Source: an uncultured Muribaculaceae bacterium | GTDB lineage: Bacteria > Bacteroidota > Bacteroidia > Bacteroidales > Muribaculaceae | Length of the DNA: 14,398 bases | Direction of reading: 5' to 3' | NCBI GenBank assembly: GCA_910579105.1 | Contig: CAJTRT010000055.1 | Span: 1 to 14,398 of the forward strand | Shown: positions 1 through 6,088 of the stretch, one piece after another | Numbering within the stretch: the first letter of the stretch is position 1 | Layout: each line of letters opens with the position of its first letter | The notes under the pieces: model-generated | Told to the model about the DNA's origin: nothing | Seen by the model: only the letters and a program-made list of their open reading frames with translations | The model's database searches: none | Made by a program: the position numbers and the translations under genes

Positions 1-2
1 GA

Positions 3-368
3 ATCAGTCCTAATTTTTTGAGACCTCAAAAAGTTTTATCGGACAGCAATAATTTCGATTCTGAAAAACACTTGAAAAGATGGGAAAGCCCCACGGCGCA
101 CAACCTGGAGAAATACGTCAGGCTCTCAAATGACAACACCAACGTTTATTTCCACACCCCCGACAAAACCCTGCTGTCAATCTTCCACATCCCCGATCCA
201 GCGGAACCCGTCACCAACAACCAGGCATATCTCGATTATTACCGCCGCAACCTCCCGGAGGTCACCCAAAGCGAAATCGAGGTCCCCGCACTCGGCCCCA
301 ACGTGATATACAACGATTACACCTCGTTCATCGATAAAATCCGACTATTAATCGCTTTCAACGATTAA
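3..368 (+). CDS. Hypothetical protein, 5'-incomplete
   Basis: The reading frame is open to the left edge of the window and ends with TAA at 366-368. It contains no in-frame ATG. The only start-like codon near the edge is TTG at 18-20, so the true start is probably outside the window. From about position 90 onward the codon choice (many C- or G-ending codons such as AAC, ACC, ATC, CTC) looks like the confirmed genes here, so the frame is probably real. The end of the protein is rich in Asn, Asp, Tyr and Pro and has no signal peptide, membrane segment or motif that I recognise; the last residues read LLIAFND. The first 16 or so residues come from a repeated DNA element (28-52) that is also found before the pectinesterase gene, so they may not be genuine protein. 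It could be the tail of a longer gene or a remnant. No function is assigned. Confidence 0.45.
   Translation: MSPNFLRPQKVLSDSNNFDSEKHLKRWESPTAHNLEKYVRLSNDNTNVYFHTPDKTLLSIFHIPDPAEPVTNNQAYLDYYRRNLPEVTQSEIEVPALGPNVIYNDYTSFIDKIRLLIAFND
28..52. repeat. 25-bp leader-type repeat, copy 1
   Basis: Positions 28-52 are identical over 25 bases to 5144-5168, in the same orientation; the core is TATCGGACAGCAATAA. The second copy lies in the leader of a minus-strand gene, so this copy could be the leader of a minus-strand gene beyond the left edge. Just before it, 15-22 and 25-32 form a perfect 8-bp inverted repeat (TTTTTGAG, AC spacer, CTCAAAAA). The element also encodes the start of the open frame on the plus strand. 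Confidence 0.6.
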
Positions 369-376
369 GCGCGGGG

Positions 377-408
377 CGGACGCACGGGCCGTGCGTCCTT
401 ACATTTTT
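377..408. repeat. Solitary REP-like hairpin, possible shared terminator
   Basis: GGACGCACG at 378-386 pairs perfectly with CGTGCGTCC at 390-398 around a GGC loop. The stem is identical to both hairpins of the element at 14268-14395, and the right flank (TTACATTT) resembles the CTACAATT flank of the right-hand arm there, so this is a lone, slightly decayed copy. It fills the 43-bp gap between two convergent gene ends (368 and 412), a typical position for REP sequences. A T run follows on the plus strand, so it may also terminate transcription. Confidence 0.65.
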
Positions 409-411
409 CAG

Positions 412-1326
412 TCAATTATTTGAAATAATCTCGTTACGGAAGGTGAGCGGGGTCTTGCCGGTGGCGCGCTTGAAGAGGCGGCTGAAATGCTGGGGATAAT
501 CGAAGCCGAGACTGTAGGCGATCTCGCTGACATCGCGGTCGGACGAAGCGAGGCGGCGCTTGGCCTCCTTCACGAGGTGTAGGGTGATAATCTGTTGCGG
601 GGTGCTCCCGGTCTCTTTCTTCACAAGGTCGCTGAAATAACCGGGAGTCAGATTTGCCTTCTCGGCGAAGTACGAGACACGGGGCACCATATCGACCGAC
701 GCGTCCGCCGCGTAAATTCGGTCAAGTTCTTTCTCGAACGCCGCCACTACCGACGAATTGACCTTATGGCGCGTTATGAACTGGCGGTCATAGAAACGGT
801 TCAGATATTCCAAAAGCAACTGGATGTTGGCCGACAGCAAGTCGGCCGAATGGGTATCGACCGGATGCTCCAGCTCACTCTTTATCTTGTCGAGGCAGTC
901 AAGGAAAATAGAGCGTTCCATTTCCGAAAGGTGGAGGGCTTCTTTCTGCGAATATCCGAAGAAGCCGTATTTTGAGATGGCCGAGCCAAGCGGCGTGCCG
1001 CATATGAGGTCGGGGTGGAACATCAGTCCGACCACGTCGGGGTTTACCGGATGGTTGCTGCTGTCAACGTCGATCACCTGGCCCGGAGCGAAACTCACGA
1101 TAGTCCCCTCCTGGTAGTCGTAATACTCGCGTCCGTATTTTATGGTGCATCCCACACCGTTTTTCAGAAAAATGGCATAAACGCCGTATTTCAGCGTGCA
1201 CCTGTCCAGCCTCCTGGTGGCCTCCTTGAGGTCAATCACCGAAACGAGCGGATGACGGGTGGCAAGCCCGTAGATCTTGTTATAGGCGTCAATCGAGTCG
1301 AGCGTTATGTTTTCCTGTGGTTCCAT
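412..1326 (-). CDS. AraC-family transcriptional regulator
   Basis: A 304-residue DNA-binding regulator. The C-terminal third carries the two helix-turn-helix motifs of the AraC/XylS family: the first around residues 217-240 (YFAEKANLTPGYFSDLVKK), the second around 265-290 (VSEIAYSLGFDYPQHFSRLF) followed by the family ending KRATGKTPLTFR. The N-terminal half (about 25-100) includes YDYQEGTIVSFAPGQV, typical of the cupin-like sensing domain of Bacteroidetes members. The length is normal for the family. The ATG at 1326 is the only sensible start because the next Met is residue 102. A -7-like box ends only 4 bases upstream, so the transcript may be nearly leaderless. The gene lies downstream of, and in the same direction as, the pectinesterase gene, separated from it by a hairpin. 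Whether it controls that gene is unknown; related regulators often sit beside oxidoreductase genes. The ligand cannot be read from sequence. Confidence 0.9.
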   Translation of the reverse strand: MEPQENITLDSIDAYNKIYGLATRHPLVSVIDLKEATRRLDRCTLKYGVYAIFLKNGVGCTIKYGREYYDYQEGTIVSFAPGQVIDVDSSNHPVNPDVVGLMFHPDLICGTPLGSAISKYGFFGYSQKEALHLSEMERSIFLDCLDKIKSELEHPVDTHSADLLSANIQLLLEYLNRFYDRQFITRHKVNSSVVAAFEKELDRIYAADASVDMVPRVSYFAEKANLTPGYFSDLVKKETGSTPQQIITLHLVKEAKRRLASSDRDVSEIAYSLGFDYPQHFSRLFKRATGKTPLTFRNEIISNN

Positions 1327-1330
1327 GCTG

Positions 1331-1363
1331 CGAAGTTAGCTTTTATTTCCCGGATTATCACAA
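1331..1363 (-). promoter_or_regulatory. Putative promoter of the AraC-type gene
   Basis: Read on the minus strand, TTGT at 1363-1360, then 21 bases, then TAACTTCG at 1338-1331. This is one base away from the Bacteroidetes -7 consensus TAnnTTTG. The same TAACTTCG box occurs before fkp. The box ends 4 bases before the start codon. Confidence 0.4.
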
Positions 1364-1420
1364 CCATCCTCGATTTTGGTTGGCAGAACCTAAACGCAGG
1401 TAACCGGGGACAAAGGCACA

Positions 1421-1453
1421 GGAAGCCGCGACAGAAATCCCATCGCGGCTTCC
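1421..1453 (-). terminator. Hairpin after the pectinesterase gene
   Basis: GGAAGCCGCGA at 1421-1431 pairs perfectly over 11 bp with TCGCGGCTTCC at 1443-1453, with an 11-base loop. It lies 22 bases past the stop codon of the minus-strand pectinesterase gene. The sequence following on the minus strand (TGTGCCTTTG) has only a weak T run, so it is a probable rather than classical intrinsic terminator. Confidence 0.55.
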
Positions 1454-1475
1454 CGAACCATATTTACCTATGTGC

Positions 1476-4400
1476 TTACCTTACAGTCTTAGTTGTGCGG
1501 GTGGTACCGTCAGAGAAAGTTTCCACCACTATGTTGACCCCCTGGAACGGACGGGAAGAGGCCATGCCTACGGCATTGTAAAACACGCGGCCGGTCACCT
1601 CGACAGCCTCAAGCCGGCTGTCGAGAGAGGTCTGAATATCCATCTTCGACGCGGCGCTCAGGCTCCCGTACTCGTTAACGGCCTTCACGCTGTAATTCGC
1701 AAATCCGGTATCGGAGCGGGAAGAGGGAAGGTACGCTGTATCGGCGGTAATCCCCACCACGTTGTCGCTTCCGTCAATCACGAGGTAGCAGATGGCGTAA
1801 TCGGAAGCGTCCCACGTGAGGGCGCCGGTACCGTCGACCCTTACGTTGGCCGGGGCGGCTACCGCCTCGAAGAACTTGCGGGGGTTCCACCCGTCGGTTC
1901 CGGCAGTGACGTTCTCATAAGTGTACACGGCGGCCTCCTCGGGCGTGAGCACGGCCTTGCGCTTCTCTTTCTCCGTCTGGTTGTCAACCTTGTACTCGGT
2001 GCGACGGTTCGAGAGGTCAATCGGATTCCCGTCGGCATCAACGCTGTTGTATTCGGCGAAGAGCTTGGGGGCGATATGCCACTCGCTCCACCCCTCTGCT
2101 GCCACGTCGGTCTTGAAAGTGGTGTTCAGGAACACGGCCATAGGCTCGTTTGTCCAGGCACGGCCGAGCTTGTGGTTGCTTCCGGGGCCGTCGAGCACGC
2201 AGCGGTCGATCACATAGCCGTATTTGGTGCCGGCCTTATGACCCGGCGCGAGAATCACGGAGCCTGTCGCACGGGCCTGGTAGAACGTGGTGTTCTCCAC
2301 ATACACGTCGCCAGCGCCATAGAGGTAGTCGACGGCGCCCTCTATCCAGCAATTGTTCACATAATGGCGGTCAGAGGCGTTCTTGACGTCGGTATACCAG
2401 GTATCCTGGTAGGAGCGGAACTTGCAGTTATTGTATGCCTGGCGGTCGCCGGCGGAGTGCATCGCCTGCCCCATGGGACCCGACTGCTTCTCCACGCCGA
2501 ACGAGTTATAGAAGGTTATGTTCTCGGCATAGAAGTCGGAGGCTTCAACCTGCACCACGCCGTGGTGGCCGTAGGCCGGCGACGCCGGGTTGTTGGTCGA
2601 ATACTCATAACCGATGTCGGAGCTTCCTCCGTTGTTCACCCAGAACTTGATGAACGTCTTCTCCTTGTCCTGCCCTATAAGGTGGATGAACGGCTTGGTC
2701 TTCGGAATAACCACGAGTTCCTCGTATTCGCCGTTCTTTACGAAAATCAGATACGGGGAGATGCGTCCTTCCGGCACCGCGTCGACAGCCGCCTGCACGG
2801 TAGTGAAATCGCCGCTGCCATCCTTCGCGACCACCGCGTCGAAAACGCGGGCTTCGGGTCTGGGGCGCTCCATAGTAGTGAATGAAATCCGCGTTGCCGG
2901 GAAGGCGTTGCCGCTGAGGTCGGTGATAGCGCCTTCGGGTATGTCAAGAGCGTACTGTGTGCCGTATGCGAGACCCGAATAGGGGAAAGTGACAGTCTTG
3001 CTGCCATACGCGCCTTCGAGCACCACGCCGTTGAGGGTGACATCGCCGCTACCCGCCTTGACACGCTCGTCGAACGAGAGCACGAAGTTGCCGCGCGCCG
3101 AGGCGTTGGCAGATCCCTCGGCCGGCGAGCTTGACAGCAGCACCGGGGCGTTATGGTCGTCAACGCTTGCGACATCGCCGTAAACCACTATGTCGGCAAG
3201 GTAGAAGCCCTCGGTGTCATTGGAGCCGGGAGTGCCGAGCAGAGGGGAAGAGGTATCGCCGATCCAGCGCACATAAACCGCGCCGAGGCCGTCGGGCAGA
3301 GTGGCATCGAAGGGGAGCCACTGATTCTTGGCCGCCATGTCGAGGGTCGCGAGGTCGGTGTAGTTTGTCCCGTCGGTGGAGTACTGCAACTTCTGTACCG
3401 AATGCACGCAGTCGTTGTCGGCAGCCGCCAGGGCGTGGATCCTAATGTTTGTGTATCCCTCGGTGTTGAAGCGTGCTACGAACGACCTCGGATTCCCCAT
3501 ATCGGCATAGTTGGTGTAGCGGCGGATGCAGTTGGTATCACCAGTGCCGAAATTGCGTGTGGAGCCGCCCCAGTTTGTGGTAGAGCCGTCACCGTTATAG
3601 ATGCTCAGCAGACCGGTGTTGTCGGTCGTGAACGCGTAGTCGGCCTGACGGTTGCCGCGGGGTTCGGAAACCGCGAAGTCCCAGGCCACGATGAAAGGCA
3701 CCACGTCGAACGCCGCTTCGATAGTCTTGTCGCCGTCCATAGTCACACTCCTGGCGGCCTCCGCCGAGCCATCCTCCCAGTAGAGGAAGCGCGTCACAGA
3801 ATTAGGCACCACGCTGGCGACGACCTCGGTCCCGGTCTCATATATCCCGTTGACAGGCTCCGGTGTGAGCTTCACAGCGCCCCACTTGGCTCCGTCGCCC
3901 GCTTTATCAACGGCGAGGGTGTAGGTGTCGACAGCCGAGAACACGCCCGTAAGCGCCGTTTCTGCCAAGATATTGAATGAATACGGGTTGTCGGTCGACA
4001 CGGTGTTCCCCCCGGCGTAGCGCCATTCCTGGAAACGGTAGCCGTAGTTGGCCGTGGCGGTAGCGGTCACCTGGTCGCCTGCCTCGTAGACAGCCGAGGC
4101 CGGACTGACGGTGCCCCCGTTTTCCGGCAGCGCTGTGATTGCCAGACTGACAGCCTCGCTGACGGTTTTGAGCCAGCGAGGGTCGCCGATAATGCCTCCC
4201 GTGGTCGAGGCTGTCGCCAGCGGCGAAGTCGAGACGATGGTGAAGTCCCCGGCGTCGGGGTTCGGGAAACTCAGCTCAGAAAGGCCCAGGCCGTCGAGCG
4301 AAAGATCATTGACGGTCTTGTCGTTGATATTATAGTCGCCGTAATCGACAACCAGGTTGTTGGAGGCTACGAGCCTGCCGCTCGAGGCTTGAACCACGAA

Positions 4401-5138
4401 CGGTATTACGCCGTCGACGCCACCCTTGTAGATGATGTTGTCGGTGAAAGTATAGACCGATTCCGGGCCGTACTTCTTCTCGACCTTGGCCAGCGCGCGG
4501 TCGTTCGACTTGCCCCAGCGGTAAACGGTGTTGTTCCTGAACGAGAAATCCAGCGCATTCGCAGTGTTGGCGGTCTGCGGCATGAAGAAGCTCTCACCAT
4601 TGGAATAATTATAGAGAGTACTGTTGGAAACGGCTACCTTCTTCACCGTATGTTTGGGGTACATGAAGTTCCACCCGCCGCTGCCGCAGTCGCGGATCAC
4701 GCAGTTGTCGAACACGATTTCCTCTATCGCGCTCCCCTCGCTGCTTGTGCGCAGGAAGCATCGTCCGATGTTGGCCACCTCGCAGCCGCGGAGGGTAATC
4801 GTGGCTATGTCGCCATATTTGTCAAGGTTGATGAAATAGGAGTCAGTGATCGATATGTTCACCCCGTCGAGTATAATTCCCCCGCCGGTGAGCGCGTTGT
4901 CGTTGGCGCGGAACAGGGAGGCGAACCTTACCTCCGCGCCCGGTGCGGCCTGGATTGTCAGGGTCTTGCCGGAAGGGAACGTGAGCGTGCCTCCGTAAGC
5001 ACCCTCCGACAGCACGAGCACGTCGCCGTCGGCGGCCTCCTTGTAGGCGTTCTCGAACGTCGACGGGCCGACCTCCACCCGCGCGGCCGTCATCGACAGC
5101 GCCGCGAGCAGCGAGATTGATAGCAGTTGTTTTCGCAT
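1476..5138 (-). CDS. Secreted multidomain pectinesterase with DUF4957/DUF5123-like front and T9SS-like tail
   Basis: A 1220-residue exported protein. It starts with a Sec signal peptide (MRKQLLSISLLAALSMTAA). Residues about 25-320 resemble the DUF4957/DUF5123 beta-helix domains found in Bacteroidetes pectin enzymes. Residues 330-480 hold two divergent InlB/Flg_new-like repeats (the G.V....YE.G..V.. pattern). Residues 490-655 look like a beta-sandwich module, and 660-755 like an SbsA-type Ig domain. The pectin methylesterase domain (CE8) spans 768-1060, beginning VVAKDGSGDFTTVQAAVDAV. Its expected active-site residues are present: Q891 (GQAMH), Q911 and D912 (YQDTWY), D937 (GAVDYLYG) and R993 (LGRAW). 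It should remove methyl groups from homogalacturonan outside the cell. A fibronectin-III-like segment (1095-1165) and a T9SS-like C-terminal domain (about 1175-1220) follow. I chose the ATG at 5138, not the one at 5165, because the earlier Met would put nine residues from a repeated leader element in front of the signal peptide. Only the CE8 assignment is certain; the other domains are by resemblance. Confidence 0.9.
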   Translation of the reverse strand: MRKQLLSISLLAALSMTAARVEVGPSTFENAYKEAADGDVLVLSEGAYGGTLTFPSGKTLTIQAAPGAEVRFASLFRANDNALTGGGIILDGVNISITDSYFINLDKYGDIATITLRGCEVANIGRCFLRTSSEGSAIEEIVFDNCVIRDCGSGGWNFMYPKHTVKKVAVSNSTLYNYSNGESFFMPQTANTANALDFSFRNNTVYRWGKSNDRALAKVEKKYGPESVYTFTDNIIYKGGVDGVIPFVVQASSGRLVASNNLVVDYGDYNINDKTVNDLSLDGLGLSELSFPNPDAGDFTIVSTSPLATASTTGGIIGDPRWLKTVSEAVSLAITALPENGGTVSPASAVYEAGDQVTATATANYGYRFQEWRYAGGNTVSTDNPYSFNILAETALTGVFSAVDTYTLAVDKAGDGAKWGAVKLTPEPVNGIYETGTEVVASVVPNSVTRFLYWEDGSAEAARSVTMDGDKTIEAAFDVVPFIVAWDFAVSEPRGNRQADYAFTTDNTGLLSIYNGDGSTTNWGGSTRNFGTGDTNCIRRYTNYADMGNPRSFVARFNTEGYTNIRIHALAAADNDCVHSVQKLQYSTDGTNYTDLATLDMAAKNQWLPFDATLPDGLGAVYVRWIGDTSSPLLGTPGSNDTEGFYLADIVVYGDVASVDDHNAPVLLSSSPAEGSANASARGNFVLSFDERVKAGSGDVTLNGVVLEGAYGSKTVTFPYSGLAYGTQYALDIPEGAITDLSGNAFPATRISFTTMERPRPEARVFDAVVAKDGSGDFTTVQAAVDAVPEGRISPYLIFVKNGEYEELVVIPKTKPFIHLIGQDKEKTFIKFWVNNGGSSDIGYEYSTNNPASPAYGHHGVVQVEASDFYAENITFYNSFGVEKQSGPMGQAMHSAGDRQAYNNCKFRSYQDTWYTDVKNASDRHYVNNCWIEGAVDYLYGAGDVYVENTTFYQARATGSVILAPGHKAGTKYGYVIDRCVLDGPGSNHKLGRAWTNEPMAVFLNTTFKTDVAAEGWSEWHIAPKLFAEYNSVDADGNPIDLSNRRTEYKVDNQTEKEKRKAVLTPEEAAVYTYENVTAGTDGWNPRKFFEAVAAPANVRVDGTGALTWDASDYAICYLVIDGSDNVVGITADTAYLPSSRSDTGFANYSVKAVNEYGSLSAASKMDIQTSLDSRLEAVEVTGRVFYNAVGMASSRPFQGVNIVVETFSDGTTRTTKTVR

Positions 5139-5143
5139 GGTAT

Positions 5144-5168
5144 AAAAAGTTTTATCGGACAGCAATAA
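5144..5168. repeat. 25-bp leader-type repeat, copy 2
   Basis: Identical to 28-52. It ends 5 bases before the pectinesterase ATG, so it makes up most of the predicted transcript leader. In the minus-strand RNA, UUUUAU and AUAAAA can pair over 6 bp around the 9-base loop UGCUGUCCG. It creates a spurious upstream ATG at 5165. Confidence 0.65.
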
Positions 5169-5191
5169 AAAAGTTTAGAAACGTTATACCG

Positions 5192-5199
5192 CGAAATTA
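5192..5199 (-). promoter_or_regulatory. Putative -7 box of the pectinesterase gene
   Basis: The minus strand reads TAATTTCG, one base from TAnnTTTG. No TTTG -33 box sits 19-21 bases upstream; a phased direct repeat begins there instead, as expected for an activator-dependent promoter. The predicted leader is roughly 45 bases. Confidence 0.35.
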
Positions 5200-5223
5200 G
5201 GCAGCCCCTCGCGCCACACCGGT

Positions 5224-5260
5224 TAAATTCGGCTCATTCTCCCGTAAATTCGGCTCATTC
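5224..5260. promoter_or_regulatory. 16-bp direct repeat with 21-bp period, candidate activator site
   Basis: TAAATTCGGCTCATTC occurs at 5224-5239 and again exactly at 5245-5260, five bases apart. The period of 21 bp is two helical turns, the arrangement used by AraC-type activators for their paired half-sites. Relative to the -7 box at 5192-5199, the repeats would occupy about -39 to -75. No other gene starts in this gap, so the pectinesterase gene is the likely target. Confidence 0.5.
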
Positions 5261-5305
5261 CCCCTCCCCCGACAATTATTCCACCCCTCCCGGCGAATAC
5301 AGACA

Positions 5306-5334
5306 GGCGCCGCGTCAGCTACTGACGCGGCGCC
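5306..5334 (-). terminator. Strong hairpin after the beta-barrel gene
   Basis: GGCGCCGCGTCAG at 5306-5318 and CTGACGCGGCGCC at 5322-5334 form a perfect 13-bp stem with a 3-base loop. It begins 27 bases past the stop codon of the minus-strand barrel gene. The downstream minus-strand sequence (TGTCTGTATT) is only moderately T-rich. Confidence 0.6.
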
Positions 5335-5360
5335 CCGGATATAAGTTATTGCCGGCTGGC

Positions 5361-5966
5361 TTAGAAGAGATAGGCCAGCGTGACGGTCCAGAAGCGGTTC
5401 TTCGAATCGTAAAGAGCCTGGTCGCCGGAAGCGTTGTTGGTTATGCCGAGGCCGTAGGAAGCCGCCACCTGCACCTTGTCGACAAACGACAGGCCTATGC
5501 CGAAATTCCAGGCCAGATCATAGTTCTTCTGCTTCATATCCTTCACTGTGCGCTTCGACACAAGGAAGGAGAAGTCGGGTCCGGTGGTCAGGAACGGCGA
5601 TACGAACTTGCCGATCACAGGCAGGCCGATGTTGTATTTGAGGTTGATGGGAATCTCGATGAAGTCGCTCCCGACATGGGCGCTCTGCGTCTTGTCGTCA
5701 GCGGCGTACATATGGAGCGAGCGGTGGGTGTACATCACCGACGCGTCGAAGCCCAGGTTGATGATCGGAGCGATGAATTGCAGCATCACACCGCCTGTGA
5801 ACCCCGCACGGTTGTCGGACTTGAAAGCGTCCTCGTTGAATTTCAGCGAGTTGATTTCCGTGCCGACCTTAACGCCGAATTTCAGCGGACCCATAGCGGA
5901 AGCCGAGGGAGCAGCCAGCCCGAAAGCGATCGCCAGCGCGGCAAGAATGCATTTGATTTTTTTCAT
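5361..5966 (-). CDS. Outer-membrane beta-barrel protein (porin family, OMP_b-brl_2-like)
   Basis: A 201-residue protein with a clear Sec signal peptide (MKKIKCILAALAIAFGLA, cleavage after ASA near residue 24). The rest consists of alternating-residue strands ending in glycine or polar turns: LKFGVKVGTEINSL, AGFTGGVMLQF, LGFDASVMYTH, FIEIPINLKYNI, FVSPFLTTGPDFSFL, LAWNFGIGLSFV, VQVAASYGLGI and FWTVTLAYLF. It closes with a C-terminal Phe, the usual barrel-insertion signal. This matches the small PorT/OMP_b-brl_2 barrels of Bacteroidetes, probably eight strands in the outer membrane. Its cargo or partner cannot be told from sequence. The gene is monocistronic in appearance, with its own -7 box upstream and a strong hairpin downstream. 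Confidence 0.85.
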   Translation of the reverse strand: MKKIKCILAALAIAFGLAAPSASAMGPLKFGVKVGTEINSLKFNEDAFKSDNRAGFTGGVMLQFIAPIINLGFDASVMYTHRSLHMYAADDKTQSAHVGSDFIEIPINLKYNIGLPVIGKFVSPFLTTGPDFSFLVSKRTVKDMKQKNYDLAWNFGIGLSFVDKVQVAASYGLGITNNASGDQALYDSKNRFWTVTLAYLF

Positions 5967-5994
5967 AGAATAGGAATTTTAGTTGTTATGGTGG

Positions 5995-6002
5995 CAAAGT
6001 TA
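5995..6002 (-). promoter_or_regulatory. Putative -7 box of the beta-barrel gene
   Basis: The minus strand reads TAACTTTG, a perfect match to the Bacteroidetes TAnnTTTG -7 box, 28 bases before the ATG at 5966. No good TTTG is seen at the -33 position. Confidence 0.5.
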
Positions 6003-6088
6003 GCACTTTTCCCCCGAAATCCCCACTCCTTAACAGAAAAAACCGCCCCGCCGACAACCAATGGACAACCCCGAGAATTAGGACAGGG

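Noticed and set aside
1470..2885. Long open frame on the plus strand, opposite the pectinesterase gene
   Set aside because: The protein lacks domain-like features and lies antisense to a gene with clear catalytic motifs; such frames are expected in high-GC DNA. The same holds for the plus-strand frames at 3153-3980 and 4389-5120.
5139..5165. Upstream ATG at 5165 as start of the pectinesterase
   Set aside because: It would add nine residues encoded by the repeated leader element ahead of a good signal peptide; the ATG at 5138 fits export.
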